A stretch of 64,000 nucleotides of DNA from Branchinecta lynchi (Eukaryota > Arthropoda > Branchiopoda > Anostraca > Branchinectidae): positions 18,333,869 to 18,397,868 of the forward strand of contig JAKZAP010000009.1 in assembly GCA_023053575.1 (NCBI GenBank). The letters are read 5' to 3'. Positions 1 to 10,215 of this stretch are shown one piece after another. The position numbers were made by a program, and so were the translations under genes. Below the pieces are notes generated by a model. That model did not search any database and was not told where the DNA came from. It saw only the letters and a list, made by a program, of their open reading frames with translations. Numbering within the stretch: position 1 is the first letter of the stretch; every line of letters begins with the position of its first letter.

Positions 1-314
1 AAGGGGATGGTAAATATTTTTGTAAAATTCGAAGAGCCCGGTTTTGAAGAGTCTGTATCGGTTTCACATGATATTTGAATGTTGCCAAATAAATCAAGGG
101 ACAATACGTAAGATGGGAGTGTATCAAAGCAAAATAAATCAGGCGTAGAATTTCATACGGGAAAAAATGCTGAAACCTCCGCATTATACCAACTCCTTGT
201 GCAACTTTAACCCGTGATCTATTACAATGTTCTTTATACGATAGATTTTCATCAATAATTATACCAAGATACCGGAGTGAAGTTACCCTTTGAATTTGAA
301 TATTTGTAGCCTGA

Positions 315-1683
315 TCATTTATTGTCGAAACTTACTTTTGCTTTGTGTCCAATTCTACTATAAATGATAAATTTCGTTTTGGCGGCATTTAATGACAAAC
401 GATTAGCTTTTAGCCATACAATCAATTGGGAAAACACGATTTGCAGCTTCTCTTTGACATCCTCTTCCGACTGTCCTGCAAGTGTTGATCCGGTATCATC
501 GGCGAAAAGGACATTCAGACTGTTGTTTTCTGTCGCTGATGAAAGGTCATTTATGTATATTAGGAAGAGCAGTGGTCCCAGAATTGAACCCTGAGGGACA
601 CCAATATTTGACAATAAGCATGGATCCGAAACTGTCTTATTAATAGTTGTTACTTGGGATCGACCTGTTAGGTAAGATGCGATAAAATCGTGCGCTGGTC
701 CTCGTATCCCACCATGGCTTGATTTATATAACAATATTTCGTGACAAATCGTGTCGAATGCCTTCTCAAGGTCCAAAAAGATACTCGCCGGAATCAATTT
801 TTTATCAAGACATTCGTGAATAAATTGGATCATAGTCAGGATGGCATCTTGCTTACTATGTCCCTTTCTAAACCCAAACTGATTTTTTGAAAAATAATCC
901 TTCGACGTAAGGAAATTATACACTCGATTATAAAAACATCGCTCCATTAATTTAGAAAAACCCGAAAGGATAGATATTGGTCTATAATTCGTGCAGTTAC
1001 TCCGGTCATCACTTTTATACAGTGGTAACACCTTTGCTTTCTTAAATGAATCCGGAAAAGTTTCCGATCTAAATGACAGATTTATTAAATGACACATTAC
1101 TTTATTAATACTCGGTAAAATGGCTTTCACAATATTCGTCGACGATTCATCAATCCCCGGGGAATTTCCACTCTTTAAAAGCTTACCAATATTAGCAAGC
1201 TCTTCCTCTGTAACCGGTGTTAAAAACATAGACTTTTCAGAAGGCTTTCCGAGGTATGTACATAATCACATTGACCATGTGGCATATTGTGTTGGAGCTT
1301 GCAGGCTACCGACTGTCCAATTGACGCGAAATGTGAGTTCATGTAGTTAGCTATTTCTAGCTCCCTTTCAATTGTATTACCATGAGCGTCCTTTATTTCG
1401 GATGGTGTAGAAGATGTTCGCGATCGATTCAAGCATGAATTTATTAGCTCCCAAGTTTTCTTTGGTGATTTACTTACTTCACTAAACGAATCAAAATAAT
1501 ATTTCATTTTAGCATTACGTATTATTTTTGAAAGTAGGTTTTTGTAATTTTTGAAAGTTGTTTTATTTCCTTTACTTGGGAATGATAAAAAAGTTTTATA
1601 GAGAGCGTTTTTTTGTTTTATTGACGTCAAAAGGGAGGGCGATATCCAGGGTTGAATGGGTTGATTATATTTCCCTTTATGTT
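315..1683 (-). pseudogene. Reverse transcriptase half of N1 (frameshifted)
   Basis: The product copies element RNA into DNA at a nicked target. In the 304-residue main frame (315-1229) the RT motifs are clear: LDLEKAFD at residues 152-159 (catalytic Asp), GVPQGSILGP at 210-219 and the FADD catalytic pair at 242-245. The upstream frame (to about 1683) encodes the linker between endonuclease and RT, with a PWIS motif just after the insertion junction and WELIN further in. A one-base shift near 1220-1230 separates linker and RT, and a second near 315-330 separates RT from the C-terminal region, where YLGI is recovered in another frame. It is therefore a broken copy. The reading could start upstream only through the endonuclease half beyond the PL1 insertion. 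Confidence 0.85.
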
Positions 1684-1684
1684 T

Positions 1685-3126
1685 TTTTGGGATCCCAAAA
1701 CGTAAGTGGAGGGATACCTATGACATCGCAAAAGTTGTCCGTCTGTCCGTCCGTCCGTCCGTCTGTCCGTCCGTCCGTCTGTCCGTCCGTCTGTAAGCAC
1801 GATAACTCTCGAAGGGAATGAGATATTTTGATGAAACTTGGTGTGAGGGTTCGTTGGGTCGTCGGACCAGTCAAGTTCGTAGATGGGCTTTGTAGCTCTA
1901 CATTTAGGGGTGGGGGAGGGGATTCAAATTAAGGAACAAACAAAATATTTTGAAACAGCTAATGTGATAGTCGATTATGGGGTAAGAGGACATGCTGAAC
2001 ACGATGGTGAAAACCATTTTGTCGTCGGACATGTAGTTCGCCCGGAATCCGGCCAAAACCGGAAAGCTTGTCGAAAGTACAAGTTTTATTTGAAGTTGAT
2101 TAGATGTTCGATTTAGAGGTAGGAAGACATGCTGGAGACGATGGTGTAAATTATTTTCTCGACGGACAAGTATTTCGCCCGGAATCCGGCCCAAACCGGA
2201 AAGTTTGTTGAAAGAAAAAGTTTTATTTGAAATTGATTAGATGTTCGATTTAGGGGTAGGAAGACATGCTGAAGACGACGGTGAAAACTATTTTCTCGAT
2301 GGACAACTATTTCGCCCGGAATCCGGCCCAAACCGGAAAGTTTGTTGAAAGTAAAAGTTTTATTTGAAGTTGATTAAATGTTCGATTTAGAGGTAGGGAG
2401 ACATGCGGAAGACGATGGTGAAAACTATTTTCTCGACAGACAAGTATTTCGACCGGAATCCGGCCCAAACCGGAAAGTTTGTCAAAATTAAAAGTTTTGT
2501 TTGGAGTTGATTAGATGTTTGATTTAGGGCAAGAAGACATGCTGAACACTTATGTGAAAACAAGTTTCTACCCGGACATGTAGTTTGTCCGGAATCCGGC
2601 CAAAACCGGAAAACTGTTGGAAGTCAAAGTTTTATTTCTAGTTGATTAGATAAGCGATTTAGGGGTAAGAAGAGATGCTGAGTCCCTGTGTGACAATCGT
2701 ATTTTACCCGGACATATAGTTCGACCGGAATCCGGCTGGAATCGGAAAATTTGTTATAAGCTAAATTTCTATTTGAAGTTGATTAGATGTTCATTACTGG
2801 GGAAAGAAGATACCCTGATTTCGTCTTTGAGCTTTCTTTTTCGCCGGACAAGTAGTTCTGGAGTTCGGCCGGAACCGGGAAATTGGCAGAAGTGGCAGGA
2901 AGTTTTCGTCAAAACAGATATGACCTGTAGGGGTAAACACACATGCTGAATCCAAATCTGAACTTGGTTTTCTCAGGTGATTAGCTATTTGGCCTTAATC
3001 TGTTTCTGAATTTTAATTGTAAAAATGTTCAAGGAGTCTGGCGAAGACTGGATCTGGCTAAGACAAGACCCAGTTGTCTGGATCAGATATTGAATATTTG
3101 GGATCCCATCGAAACCTTTGGTCTTG
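1685..3126 (-). mobile_element. Pearl-like element PL1, copy A, inserted in N1
   Basis: On the minus strand it begins ACAAGACCAAAGG near 3126 and ends at GGGATCCCAAAA near 1685. Inside are about six core units of ~137 bp, each carrying a CCGGAATCCGGC-type motif (near 2040, 2178, 2315, 2453, 2589, 2727). A conserved segment follows, then a long ACRG microsatellite (1739-1794, about 14 tetranucleotides), then the GGGATCCC palindrome end. No protein domain is present. Removing it reconnects the N1 endonuclease and linker in one frame, which fixes its ends to within a few A residues. Pearl (oyster) and DINE/HINE (Drosophila) elements have this same architecture. Confidence 0.8.
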
Positions 3127-3949
3127 TTACTCTGGGGCACGACTCATCAAAAGCAGCATTAAATGCTTCTAAGAAATAAGCCGTTGCAGAATTTACTTCT
3201 TCTGCATCAAAGACACGAGACCAATCAGTAATATTCAATTTATCTATTAAACATTCTAGATTTTTTTTATTAATATTCCGGTTTGTTGTTTCTGGTGCTT
3301 TTCTTGTCTGAAGCTGGTACTTCACGTCAGAAATTAACAAAAAATGATCAGAAAAATCCGTTAGAACAACTTGTGAAGACGTTGCTGGTGTCGTTAAAAA
3401 TATGTTGTCGATAAGAGTGGCACTGGTCGACGCAACACGCGTTGGGATTGTACATGAGGGAATCAGTAATTTCGATGTCATTAGGGTAATGAATTCTGTT
3501 GTTTGAGTGTTTTCTTGAAATTCCAGTAAGTTTATATTAAAATCCCCCATGAGCACAACATCATTATCGTCTAAAGACGCTAATAAAGATTCCAGGGATT
3601 GCAAAAAAAGCGGGACTGGGGCTGACGGAGGCTTATATACGACACAAATTTGTAGTTTTTTTGTTCCGGTCCGACATTCAACAGCCAAAATTTCACACAC
3701 TTTTTCAACGTCATATTTTTCAAGCTCTGGCATACGTTTAAATTGTACTCCTTCTTTCAAAAATAAACCAAGCCCACCTTTTCCATGGACTTGTCGATTT
3801 TTATCAATGAAGTTATATCCCGGAATTTTAACATTATGTTTTGCCGCATCATTAATAAATGTTTCACAAATTCCCAAAATATCAATTTGATTTCTTGGCA
3901 ATAATCTTGTTAGTTCATCAATAGAACTGGCGAGTCCCTGTATGTTCAT
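3127..3949 (-). pseudogene. Endonuclease half of N1
   Basis: This encodes the exonuclease-endonuclease-phosphatase domain that nicks target DNA for reverse transcription. The frame is open from Met at 3949 into the PL1 insertion. Metal and catalytic residues expected for the family are visible: Glu29 in ICETF, Asp136 and Asn138 in GDFNIN, Asp181 in LIDNIF, and Asp201-His202 in SDH. The domain is nearly complete and ends where PL1 begins, so translation would run into about 14 foreign residues. The N-terminus resembles the start of the endonuclease domain itself, so any ORF1 or true start lies upstream or has been lost. The copy cannot make a full polyprotein. Confidence 0.85.
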
Positions 3950-4469
3950 AAATCCTAGTGAACAATAGTGACTTTATAAGCTAATCTTTTATTCATTAAG
4001 AGTTTAGAAGACAAGAGCTAGAAGCTCATATGGCACTTGCAACGCTGTATCAGAGGATAAAAATAGGAATTTGCCAATTCGTGCGTTAGTTGTGTTCATT
4101 TGTAAGCAAACCCCTTGAGATAAGAACGATCATGGGTCCTTTGAAATCGTGAGAATGGACGTTCTTAAAAACTATTCTATTTACGCATTTGGCTGTGATG
4201 ATGCTCACTTTAAGGGCGCTAGAACATTCATCCGTAACGAACACTCTTGCACAAATGATGATAAGCTCATCGAAATCATGAAAATATGTATTTTGCTCAA
4301 AATAATTGTTTTTACTTTAAGGAAATCCCAAAACCCTTGAGGCAAAACGGATCATGGGCCCTTGGGGATCACGAATATAATTATATCTTTTGGTCAAAAG
4401 TGTTTTTTTTACTTTTCGATAAGATATGTAATTTAAGGGTGCTAAAAATTCATTTCTTAGCAAAATCCT

Positions 4470-5787
4470 TTACCTTAAATTACCTTAAATCGCACTTCCA
4501 GCGAGATAAGGTGGTGTTAGCCTCCTGTAGAGTCTCTCGCTGGTTGGCGGCTTGATTGTCAGATCGTTGTTGTAACATCGGCTCACTGGCACTCCAGTGT
4601 AGCCGGCATTGATTGGTTGATAAATCTTGTTGTCACATCGGCTCACTGGAATCCCAGTGCAGCCGACATTCAGCATTTCGCCAGTCCTCGTCCACGCCTT
4701 TCTTGAAGCCATCCAGGGTAGCAGCGTTGATAGTTTTTTCGGAAAGGCTGTTCCAGAGTGGAACACTCCGTACAGAGAAAAAACTGTGCCGCTCGCGTCG
4801 TCTACAGCTGGTCAGTTGGAGCTTCTTGGAATAGCCTCTCGTCGACTTTGATTGGGAGCTCTCGAATACCCCAGGAATAATGTCGGAGTCTAACAGCTTT
4901 TTTACCATCAGGACGTCGCCGCGTTTACGTCGATACGAGAGGCTGGGAAGCTTCAGTACCCTCAACCGTTCGTGGTATTCTAGGGCTTTTAATTGTGGTG
5001 ACATCTTAGTGGCTCTTCTTTGCACTCCCTCTAGGGCTTTGGCATCCATTTTGTGGTGGGGTGATGCAACAATCATGCCGTACTCAAGGTGGGGTCTCAC
5101 AAGCGCAGTATAAAGCTTCTTAATGATCACAGGCTTCCTAGAGGTGATGGTCCTTTTGACAAGTCCAAGTGCTCTGTTTCCTTTAGCAACTTGGTGGCGA
5201 GTGTGGGGATGAAATTTAAACTGGTTGTCAATTGTGACACCCAGGTCCCTTTCCTCCTCCACACTTTCTAGGTCAATGTGGTTTTTGGATCCATTCGACA
5301 TGGTGTACGTATGTTGAGGGTTCTTAGGTCCAAGGTGAAGTACTTTACACTTCGCAGCATTGAACTCCAAAAGCCACAGAGATGACCAGTTGGAAAGAGC
5401 ATCAAGGTCAGCTTGCAGTTCAGATGTTTGTTTGTTGTTGGCAACAGGACCGAAGAGTTTTGAGTCATCAGCAAAGAGTGTAAGGGTGTTATGTACAACA
5501 GAGGGACAATCATTTATATAGATGCTGAATAATGTTGGCCCAAGCTTGGTGCCTTGAGGAACGCCACTCAATACTGGGCTTGGGTCGGAGAAGGATTGTG
5601 AGCCATGACTATTGTAAATCATCACCCTCTGTGTACGTCCAGTCAAGAAAGACTCTATCCATTCTACAACATCAGGATGTAATTGATAACTGGACAGTTT
5701 ATAAAGAAGGTAAGCATGAACAACCTTATCGAATGCCTTGGCCTGGTCAAGCAAAATAAGATCCACTGGAAGCCCCTCATCAATGAG
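4470..5787 (-). mobile_element. CR1-like retrotransposon N2, 5' truncated
   Basis: A minus-strand copy nested in PL2. Its 3' end is marked by the repeat TTAAGGTAATTTAAGGTAA (plus-strand TTACCTTAAATTACCTTAAA at 4470-4489), a tandem non-poly(A) tail typical of CR1 elements. The 5' end stops inside the RT domain at about 5787, where PL2 sequence resumes. A second 3' fragment of the same family lies at 34850-35167. Confidence 0.85.
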
Positions 5788-5811
5788 GGGCCTTGAGGCA
5801 TAAACGATCAT
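4633..5811 (-). CDS. N2 reverse transcriptase, C-terminal 390 residues
   Basis: The frame is open for 392 codons, though only the part below about 5787 is element sequence. RT motif A is LLDQAKAFD (residues 20-28), followed by GVPQGTKLGP (83-92) and the FADD catalytic pair (113-116). KCKVLHLG and a DLGV-containing segment follow, then a basic C-terminus with PLWNSLS, typical of CR1 proteins. The fingers region and all of the endonuclease are missing through 5' truncation. The frame is intact from the truncation point to the stop, which suggests a fairly recent insertion. It is not expected to be expressed, since the element promoter is gone. RT identity is certain; the CR1-like clade is inferred from the C-terminus and tail. 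Confidence 0.88.
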   Translation of the reverse strand: MIVYASRPLIDEGLPVDLILLDQAKAFDKVVHAYLLYKLSSYQLHPDVVEWIESFLTGRTQRVMIYNSHGSQSFSDPSPVLSGVPQGTKLGPTLFSIYINDCPSVVHNTLTLFADDSKLFGPVANNKQTSELQADLDALSNWSSLWLLEFNAAKCKVLHLGPKNPQHTYTMSNGSKNHIDLESVEEERDLGVTIDNQFKFHPHTRHQVAKGNRALGLVKRTITSRKPVIIKKLYTALVRPHLEYGMIVASPHHKMDAKALEGVQRRATKMSPQLKALEYHERLRVLKLPSLSYRRKRGDVLMVKKLLDSDIIPGVFESSQSKSTRGYSKKLQLTSCRRRERHSFFSVRSVPLWNSLSEKTINAATLDGFKKGVDEDWRNAECRLHWDSSEPM

Positions 5812-6841
5812 GGGCTAATGGGGATCATGAAAAAGTATATTTTGCTTTAATAGTACTTCAAGGGATGGTCGAATCTGAGAAATGACAATTTCTAAGCCAA
5901 TCTTGTTAAATCTCTGATGTTCAAAGTCGAGTTTCATCGTCCTTGCGGATCTGGAAGTACCTTAACTCGCGGTGACCGGAATTTCGGACCCACACCCCCT
6001 ACAACTCCCCCAAAGGTGCACGAATCTGGTCCGGTACTGTGACCTTCCCGCCAAGTTTCATCGCTCCACTCTAAGGGTGTCACAAGATTGCCAGTTCTCC
6101 CCTCCAACCACCCCCACCCCAAATTCATGGGATCTGGTCGGAACTGATCTCGGAAATTTGAGATACGAGGCTTTTCCAAATATCAAGTTTCATTCAGATC
6201 CGATCACCCCTTCGAAAGTTATACATGCCTCAAGACTCCGGATTCTCCACCCCCCCCCCCTCCCCACGATGGTCAGATTGGGAAACTGACTATTTTAAGC
6301 CAATCATCTCAAGCCTCAAATGGTCAAGCCAATTTTCATCGTCTTAGCCCCCTCCCCCCCCCCCCCCAGGATCCGAATACGGACCGGTTCCGTCGCTGAT
6401 GTATCTAGGGCATGTGCTTGTTCTTCCCACCAAGTTTCATCCCAATCGCTCCAGTCTAATCGTGTCACAATATTTCCGGTTCTCCCCTCCGACTTCCCCC
6501 CCCCCCCCCGCATTCATCGGATCCGTTCAGGACTCGAAGTGGGAGATCTGAGCCACGAGATTGTTAATGTACAGTTTCATTAAGATCCTATAACCCGTTC
6601 GAAAGTTATAGATGCCTCAACATTCCGGATTCTCTATCCCTCCATCCCCCTCAGTGGTCGGATTGGGGAAGTGACTATTACCAAGTTAGTTTGGTTGGGT
6701 CACTTATATGCCTGCCAAGTTTCATCGTCCTAACTTTCTGGAAGTACCCTAACTCGAGAATAGTGAACCGACAGACCGATCGACCAACAGACGGAAAACT
6801 GATCTGTATTTGGCACTTGAGCAAAGCTGCAAGTGACATAA

Positions 6842-7607
6842 GAACTGAGCTATTCAAGAAACCATGGATTTTAATAATTACATATAACTTTGGACGCTTT
6901 GGAAACTCGTAAATAAGGCATCAAGAAAACAATCACAGTAATCTTCGAAATAACTCATCAAGAAAATAATGACAGTAAGCTTATAAGCATAAAGATTGAG
7001 GTCAAATTGGTTTTGGAAAGTGAAACAAATCATAGTAAATCACATCGAGTTAAAATCATGGCAAAAATAAAACAACAAGACAAAAAAATCACAGTAAGTA
7101 CTTCCACTTCCAAGCTGACTAGTTTCTATTATTCCCCCCATGTCTCACCATCAGCACACCTGACAGACATAGTAAAATAGCTCTCAGGTTGACGAGTAGA
7201 AAATCTGGAATCTGCTCCCTGCTGGTAGTATAGAAAATGTAAGTTACCCATTACCCTATAGACCCGACTTATAAGTATGTCTATAGACACACACAAGTGT
7301 TGATTGTGTTGATTTCGAGACAATGGGGGACTAACAGAATCTAGTCCACTTTGAATGCTGAGCCAGAATAAGGCGAATTGATAACTTGAGACTTATCAAC
7401 AACAAATTAGACAGCACAACTTAACGCAGTACAACACAAATCTGACAGTATTTTAAACCTTGTACTTCTTTCCTTGAAACTACCAGGATAGTATTTCAGG
7501 ATCTCCCATCATAGCATTCAGATTTTCATGCAATTATTCTCTGTACCCACAGCATTCTCTTATTTCTTCCTTTCCACTTGAAAAAACTATTTTGTAAAGC
7601 AATATGG
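6842..7607. other. No gene recognised
   Basis: AT-rich unique-looking sequence. The only frame of note (7129-7323, minus) has no recognisable motif. No repeat arms or RNA genes were seen. Confidence 0.4.
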
Positions 7608-7804
7608 TCAAACTGTTGGTAGACGTAGGTTGCAATGGTAAAAACCAATTATCTTATCCTTTGAGTCCAGCCTCTCAAATGGAACATAAGTATAAACTTC
7701 TGGGTCAGAACCAGAACAATGTGCTTGACATAAAGGTTGAAGTTTCTGAATTCCAGCAATAATTTCATCAGAAACCGACTGTGTGGAGATATTGAAGCTT
7801 AATA
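7608..7804 (-). CDS. Possible terminal coding exon, unknown product
   Basis: On the minus strand a pyrimidine-rich tract ending TTCAG at about 7805-7810 is followed by an open frame of about 65 codons ending in a TGA at 7608-7610. The peptide is mixed and protein-like (it includes VSDEIIAGIQKLQ and DPEVYTYVPFERLD) and matches no family I can name. A retrotransposon 3' end (7811-8124) abuts it directly, and another protein-like frame (8126-8346, same strand) lies on the far side, so the two may be one exon split by that insertion. It could equally come from an old transposon. Confidence 0.3.
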
Positions 7805-7810
7805 CTGAAG

Positions 7811-8125
7811 ATTAAAAAGATGAAATCATGTTATTTTAAATATGTTAACCACTTGCTCCACTTAACGAAATTATGTCATAACCATACATTGACAGAGAAA
7901 TTCAAGATGCAAGTGTGATCCTTTGGGATGTTTCCTCATCGCTTTAAAAAATCATGGACAACAGGGCGCACCACCAACCAGCGCACAAAGTCATCCACTG
8001 CTTCCTGACCGAAGATTAAAAATTAAGTTGCCTATCTTTTTTCTGCGTGTTTTGTTTATTTTGTTTATTTTGTTCATTTACTCTGCCTTTTCAAAATGGT
8101 GGGTCATAAATAAATTACTTACTTA
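7811..8125 (+). mobile_element. Non-LTR retrotransposon N3 3' end, copy 1
   Basis: A truncated 3' end about 85% similar by eye to 29351-29658. Both carry AATTATGTCATAACCATACA, CCACTGCTTCCTGACCGAA, GGTCATAAATAAATTACT and a (TTAC)n tail. A third, shorter piece is at 38440-38522. The coding remnant is too short to classify. Confidence 0.75.
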
Positions 8126-8346
8126 AGGAAAAGCTCTGCTTCTTCCCGCTCAACTGTCACATCAGGAAAATTGTAACAAACATTTTCTCCAATATCAGTA
8201 TCATCAACAACTAAAATTGGGAATTGAGATGGTATGGGAGGCTGAGGGATAGGGAAAGGTTCAGGAAGGGATGCAGTGTCAGAAGATGAAGTAGGATTAA
8301 AAACCCCAAGACAAGACCAGGACAAGACAATGGGGAAATCACAGTA
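8126..8346 (-). CDS. Possible coding exon fragment, unknown product
   Basis: An open minus-strand frame with a proline-rich stretch (PEPFPIPQPPIPSQFP) followed by an acidic segment containing VVDDTDIGENV and VEREEAELF. It ends at the N3 insertion. No family is recognised. The GTAAGT after it is supplied by the N3 tail, so it is not good evidence for a native splice donor. See the fragment at 7608-7804 for the possible continuation. Confidence 0.25.
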
Positions 8347-9536
8347 TCAGAAGGATGAACCAACTGGATGTGGACATCCAAACTTGACTTACAAAGCTAC
8401 TATACAAAATCTTTTCTGACAAAAAAAAAGGCAGAAAAGCGTATCTCTATCAATCTCCATATGAACGAAACATCAATCGCCTAATGTTTCTTTAGAAACA
8501 ACTCACTGTAGAATTTATAACCACAGTATTTACACCTCACCCTTTCAGGTGACGTAGCATAGCATTCACCAGACTAGGCTAAGTTCTAATGCTGATTTGC
8601 TGGGTTTGGTCACAGGTGAAAGTAAAACTGATTGGTATTAAATTAGATTGGTATTAGAAAGAGTTCAGAAATTATTCACAGAATGATCAAAAGAAATTAA
8701 TTAAGGGAATTAAGCAATCATTTCTTCACTAAGCTTAATAAGCTTATGCAAATAGGATTGTAGCTTATGAGCATTCAGTTGGTCTGAGACAGGCTAACCA
8801 AGAAAAGTTTACGAGCATCCAGTTGGTCTGAGACAGGCTAACAAAGAAAACAAAAACAGAGATTAAATTATTTACTTACTCTGGCAGAACTCCAGAACAT
8901 CTTTGCCCTTTTCGACAAATCTATATAATGATGTGACTCCTCCATAGTGATGAGTCACAGTTGTTGTTGTTGTTGTTGTTGTTTGGGGTTTGACGCGTTC
9001 GTCATTTGCGTTCGTATCACTCGTTCTTGCAGAGCTTTATATTCACTAACTTGCTTGGGTATCACTCGATTATTTTCACTGATTTCGTCTTATGTATATC
9101 ACTTGTCTTGCTGGTTGGTTGGGGTTGTGTTGCTGCGGCAAATACCTGCGTCATAAAAACAAATATGTCAAAACGTGCACTTTGTCGTGAGCATGTCAAT
9201 TCATAAAACAAAAAAATTACAACTCTAAAATACAACAAATCACATATTATTTCTCATTCCTTCATCTTTTCTATGGGATATATTTCTCTTTTTTTCTCCC
9301 ATCTCTATAAGGGTGTACTTTTTTTATCCCTTTTTTTCTATTTCATATTAAAACACTATCCTCTTTAACTATCTTCATTCAATCTATCTGTATTAAAATA
9401 CATCAAACCAATACCTTATTGTATGTTACTTTCTAACAATTATAATCTTCTCTTTTAATAAACAAACTGATTCTAGCACGCGCCGAAACCATGACAAACC
9501 AAAAGTAAAATTCAATAAAAATAATATAAATTTAAA
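8347..9536. other. No gene; GTT microsatellite
   Basis: Apart from a (TTG)n microsatellite at 8961-8983 and a short direct repeat CATTCAGTTGGTCTGAGACA / CATCCAGTTGGTCTGAGACA near 8771 and 8816, nothing is recognised. The part from about 9230 to 9536 is probably the 3' untranslated region of the element fragment at 9537-10215. Confidence 0.45.
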
Positions 9537-10215
9537 TTACAGGGAGTGAACCAAACCAGTAGCATGAACGAATCTACCCAGAAAATTTGTGCTTCGTTTT
9601 CTAGCCCAAAGCGGGGACGTGTGGTGGCCCAGAACGGCACGCATTGTGAACGCTCTGAATGACTTCTCACAACTTTTTCTTAATACTTCTGTCTCCTTGT
9701 GGTATTTCCTACAACTGAAAATAATGTGGCGGATATCTTCATACACTCCGCAAATATCACAATTTGGGGAAGGGACAAATTTCCATCGAAAAAGGGTGGA
9801 TTTTGTTTTTGCATGGCCACTTCTGAGGCGAAACAGGCACGTTGAAAGGAGTCGGGAGGGGAGGTACATCTCTTTTGATGGCTGTTTATAATCATATAAA
9901 TCCAGGAGTTGAGAGTGGGACAGGCGGAGCCAAGCCTTTTCCTCATCAAAAATTTGTGTACTAGTTGATGACAGAAGTTCAAGGCTGGTCATGTGAGCAA
10001 ACGTGGTGACGTCCAGATGAGAAGCAGCTTTCGTGGCTATATCCGCTAATTCATTATCTGCAACTCCACAGTGAGCAGGGACCCAAACAAATAATACTGA
10101 CATACCTTTCCTTTCCAATTTTGTAATCAAATTTTCGATCTGAAGGGCAACGTTTCGAGCTGGACTTTGCTGACATGAAAGGTAACTCAGGGCTGATAAC
10201 TCTGAGTCACAGTTC
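9537..10215 (-). pseudogene. RNase H domain and Cys-rich tail of a Jockey/I-type retrotransposon
   Basis: This is the C-terminal end of a non-LTR polyprotein, 5' truncated at about 10215. Upstream of the first Met (10130) the frame stays open through DSELSALSYLS, the DS-containing RNase H segment. VWVPAHCGVADNELAD (residues 15-30) then holds the His and Asp of the last RNase H motif. A Cys-Cys-His-Cys cluster follows at C124, C127, H135 and C140 (C-x2-C-x7-H-x4-C), as at the end of I/R1/Jockey proteins. RNase H removes the RNA strand after copying. The surviving frame is uninterrupted to a TAA at 9537-9539. With no RT present it is a dead fragment. Confidence 0.85.

Larger units (their letters stand above)
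1..3960 (-). mobile_element. Non-LTR retrotransposon N1, 3' end off-window, split by an insertion
   Basis: On the minus strand the order is an apurinic-type endonuclease (3127-3949), a linker and reverse transcriptase (315-1683), and a C-terminal region running off the window edge. This is the layout of CR1/L2/Jockey-like elements. Bases 1-290 closely match, in reverse complement, the plus-strand truncated copy at 17690-18669, so that copy shows what the missing 3' end looks like, including a repeated CCTTGAA tail. The element is dead: it carries frameshifts and a 1.44 kb PL1 insertion. Clade assignment is from motif order only. Confidence 0.85.
4011..6841 (+). mobile_element. Pearl-like element PL2, copy 1, interrupted by a CR1-like copy
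   Basis: It starts ACAAGAGCTAGAAGCTC at 4011, like the second copy at 51772. Repeated units containing CTTGAGGCAAAACG, GATCATGGG and GGGGATCATGAAA occur near 4110, 4335 and 5788. Units with GCCAAGTTTCATCG and GGATTC plus C-runs follow to 6750. A degenerate ACRG stretch (GACAGACCGATCGACC, about 6768-6795) and an end with the TGGCACTTG...CAAGTG inverted repeat (6810-6841) close the element. The retrotransposon at 4470-5787 is nested inside it. No protein is coded; the short frames here are not conserved. Confidence 0.7.

Noticed and set aside
1558..1874. Open frames on both strands made of [11 protein letters not shown] or [11 protein letters not shown] repeats
   Set aside because: They are translations of the ACRG microsatellite in PL1 copy A; the same frames appear in copies B, C and D with changing length.
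1904..2331. Repeated frames with [25 protein letters not shown] peptides
   Set aside because: These come from the 137 bp core repeat read in one frame. Stops and shifts differ between copies, so there is no sign of selection on a protein.
3549..3890. 113-codon plus-strand frame
   Set aside because: It is the antisense shadow of the N1 endonuclease.
6320..6583. Proline-rich frames (PPPPPRI and similar)
   Set aside because: They are translations of C-runs within PL2 units.
8119..8132. Splice donor GTAAGT after the 8126-8346 frame
   Set aside because: The bases are the reverse complement of the N3 TTAC tail, so the match to a donor is coincidental.
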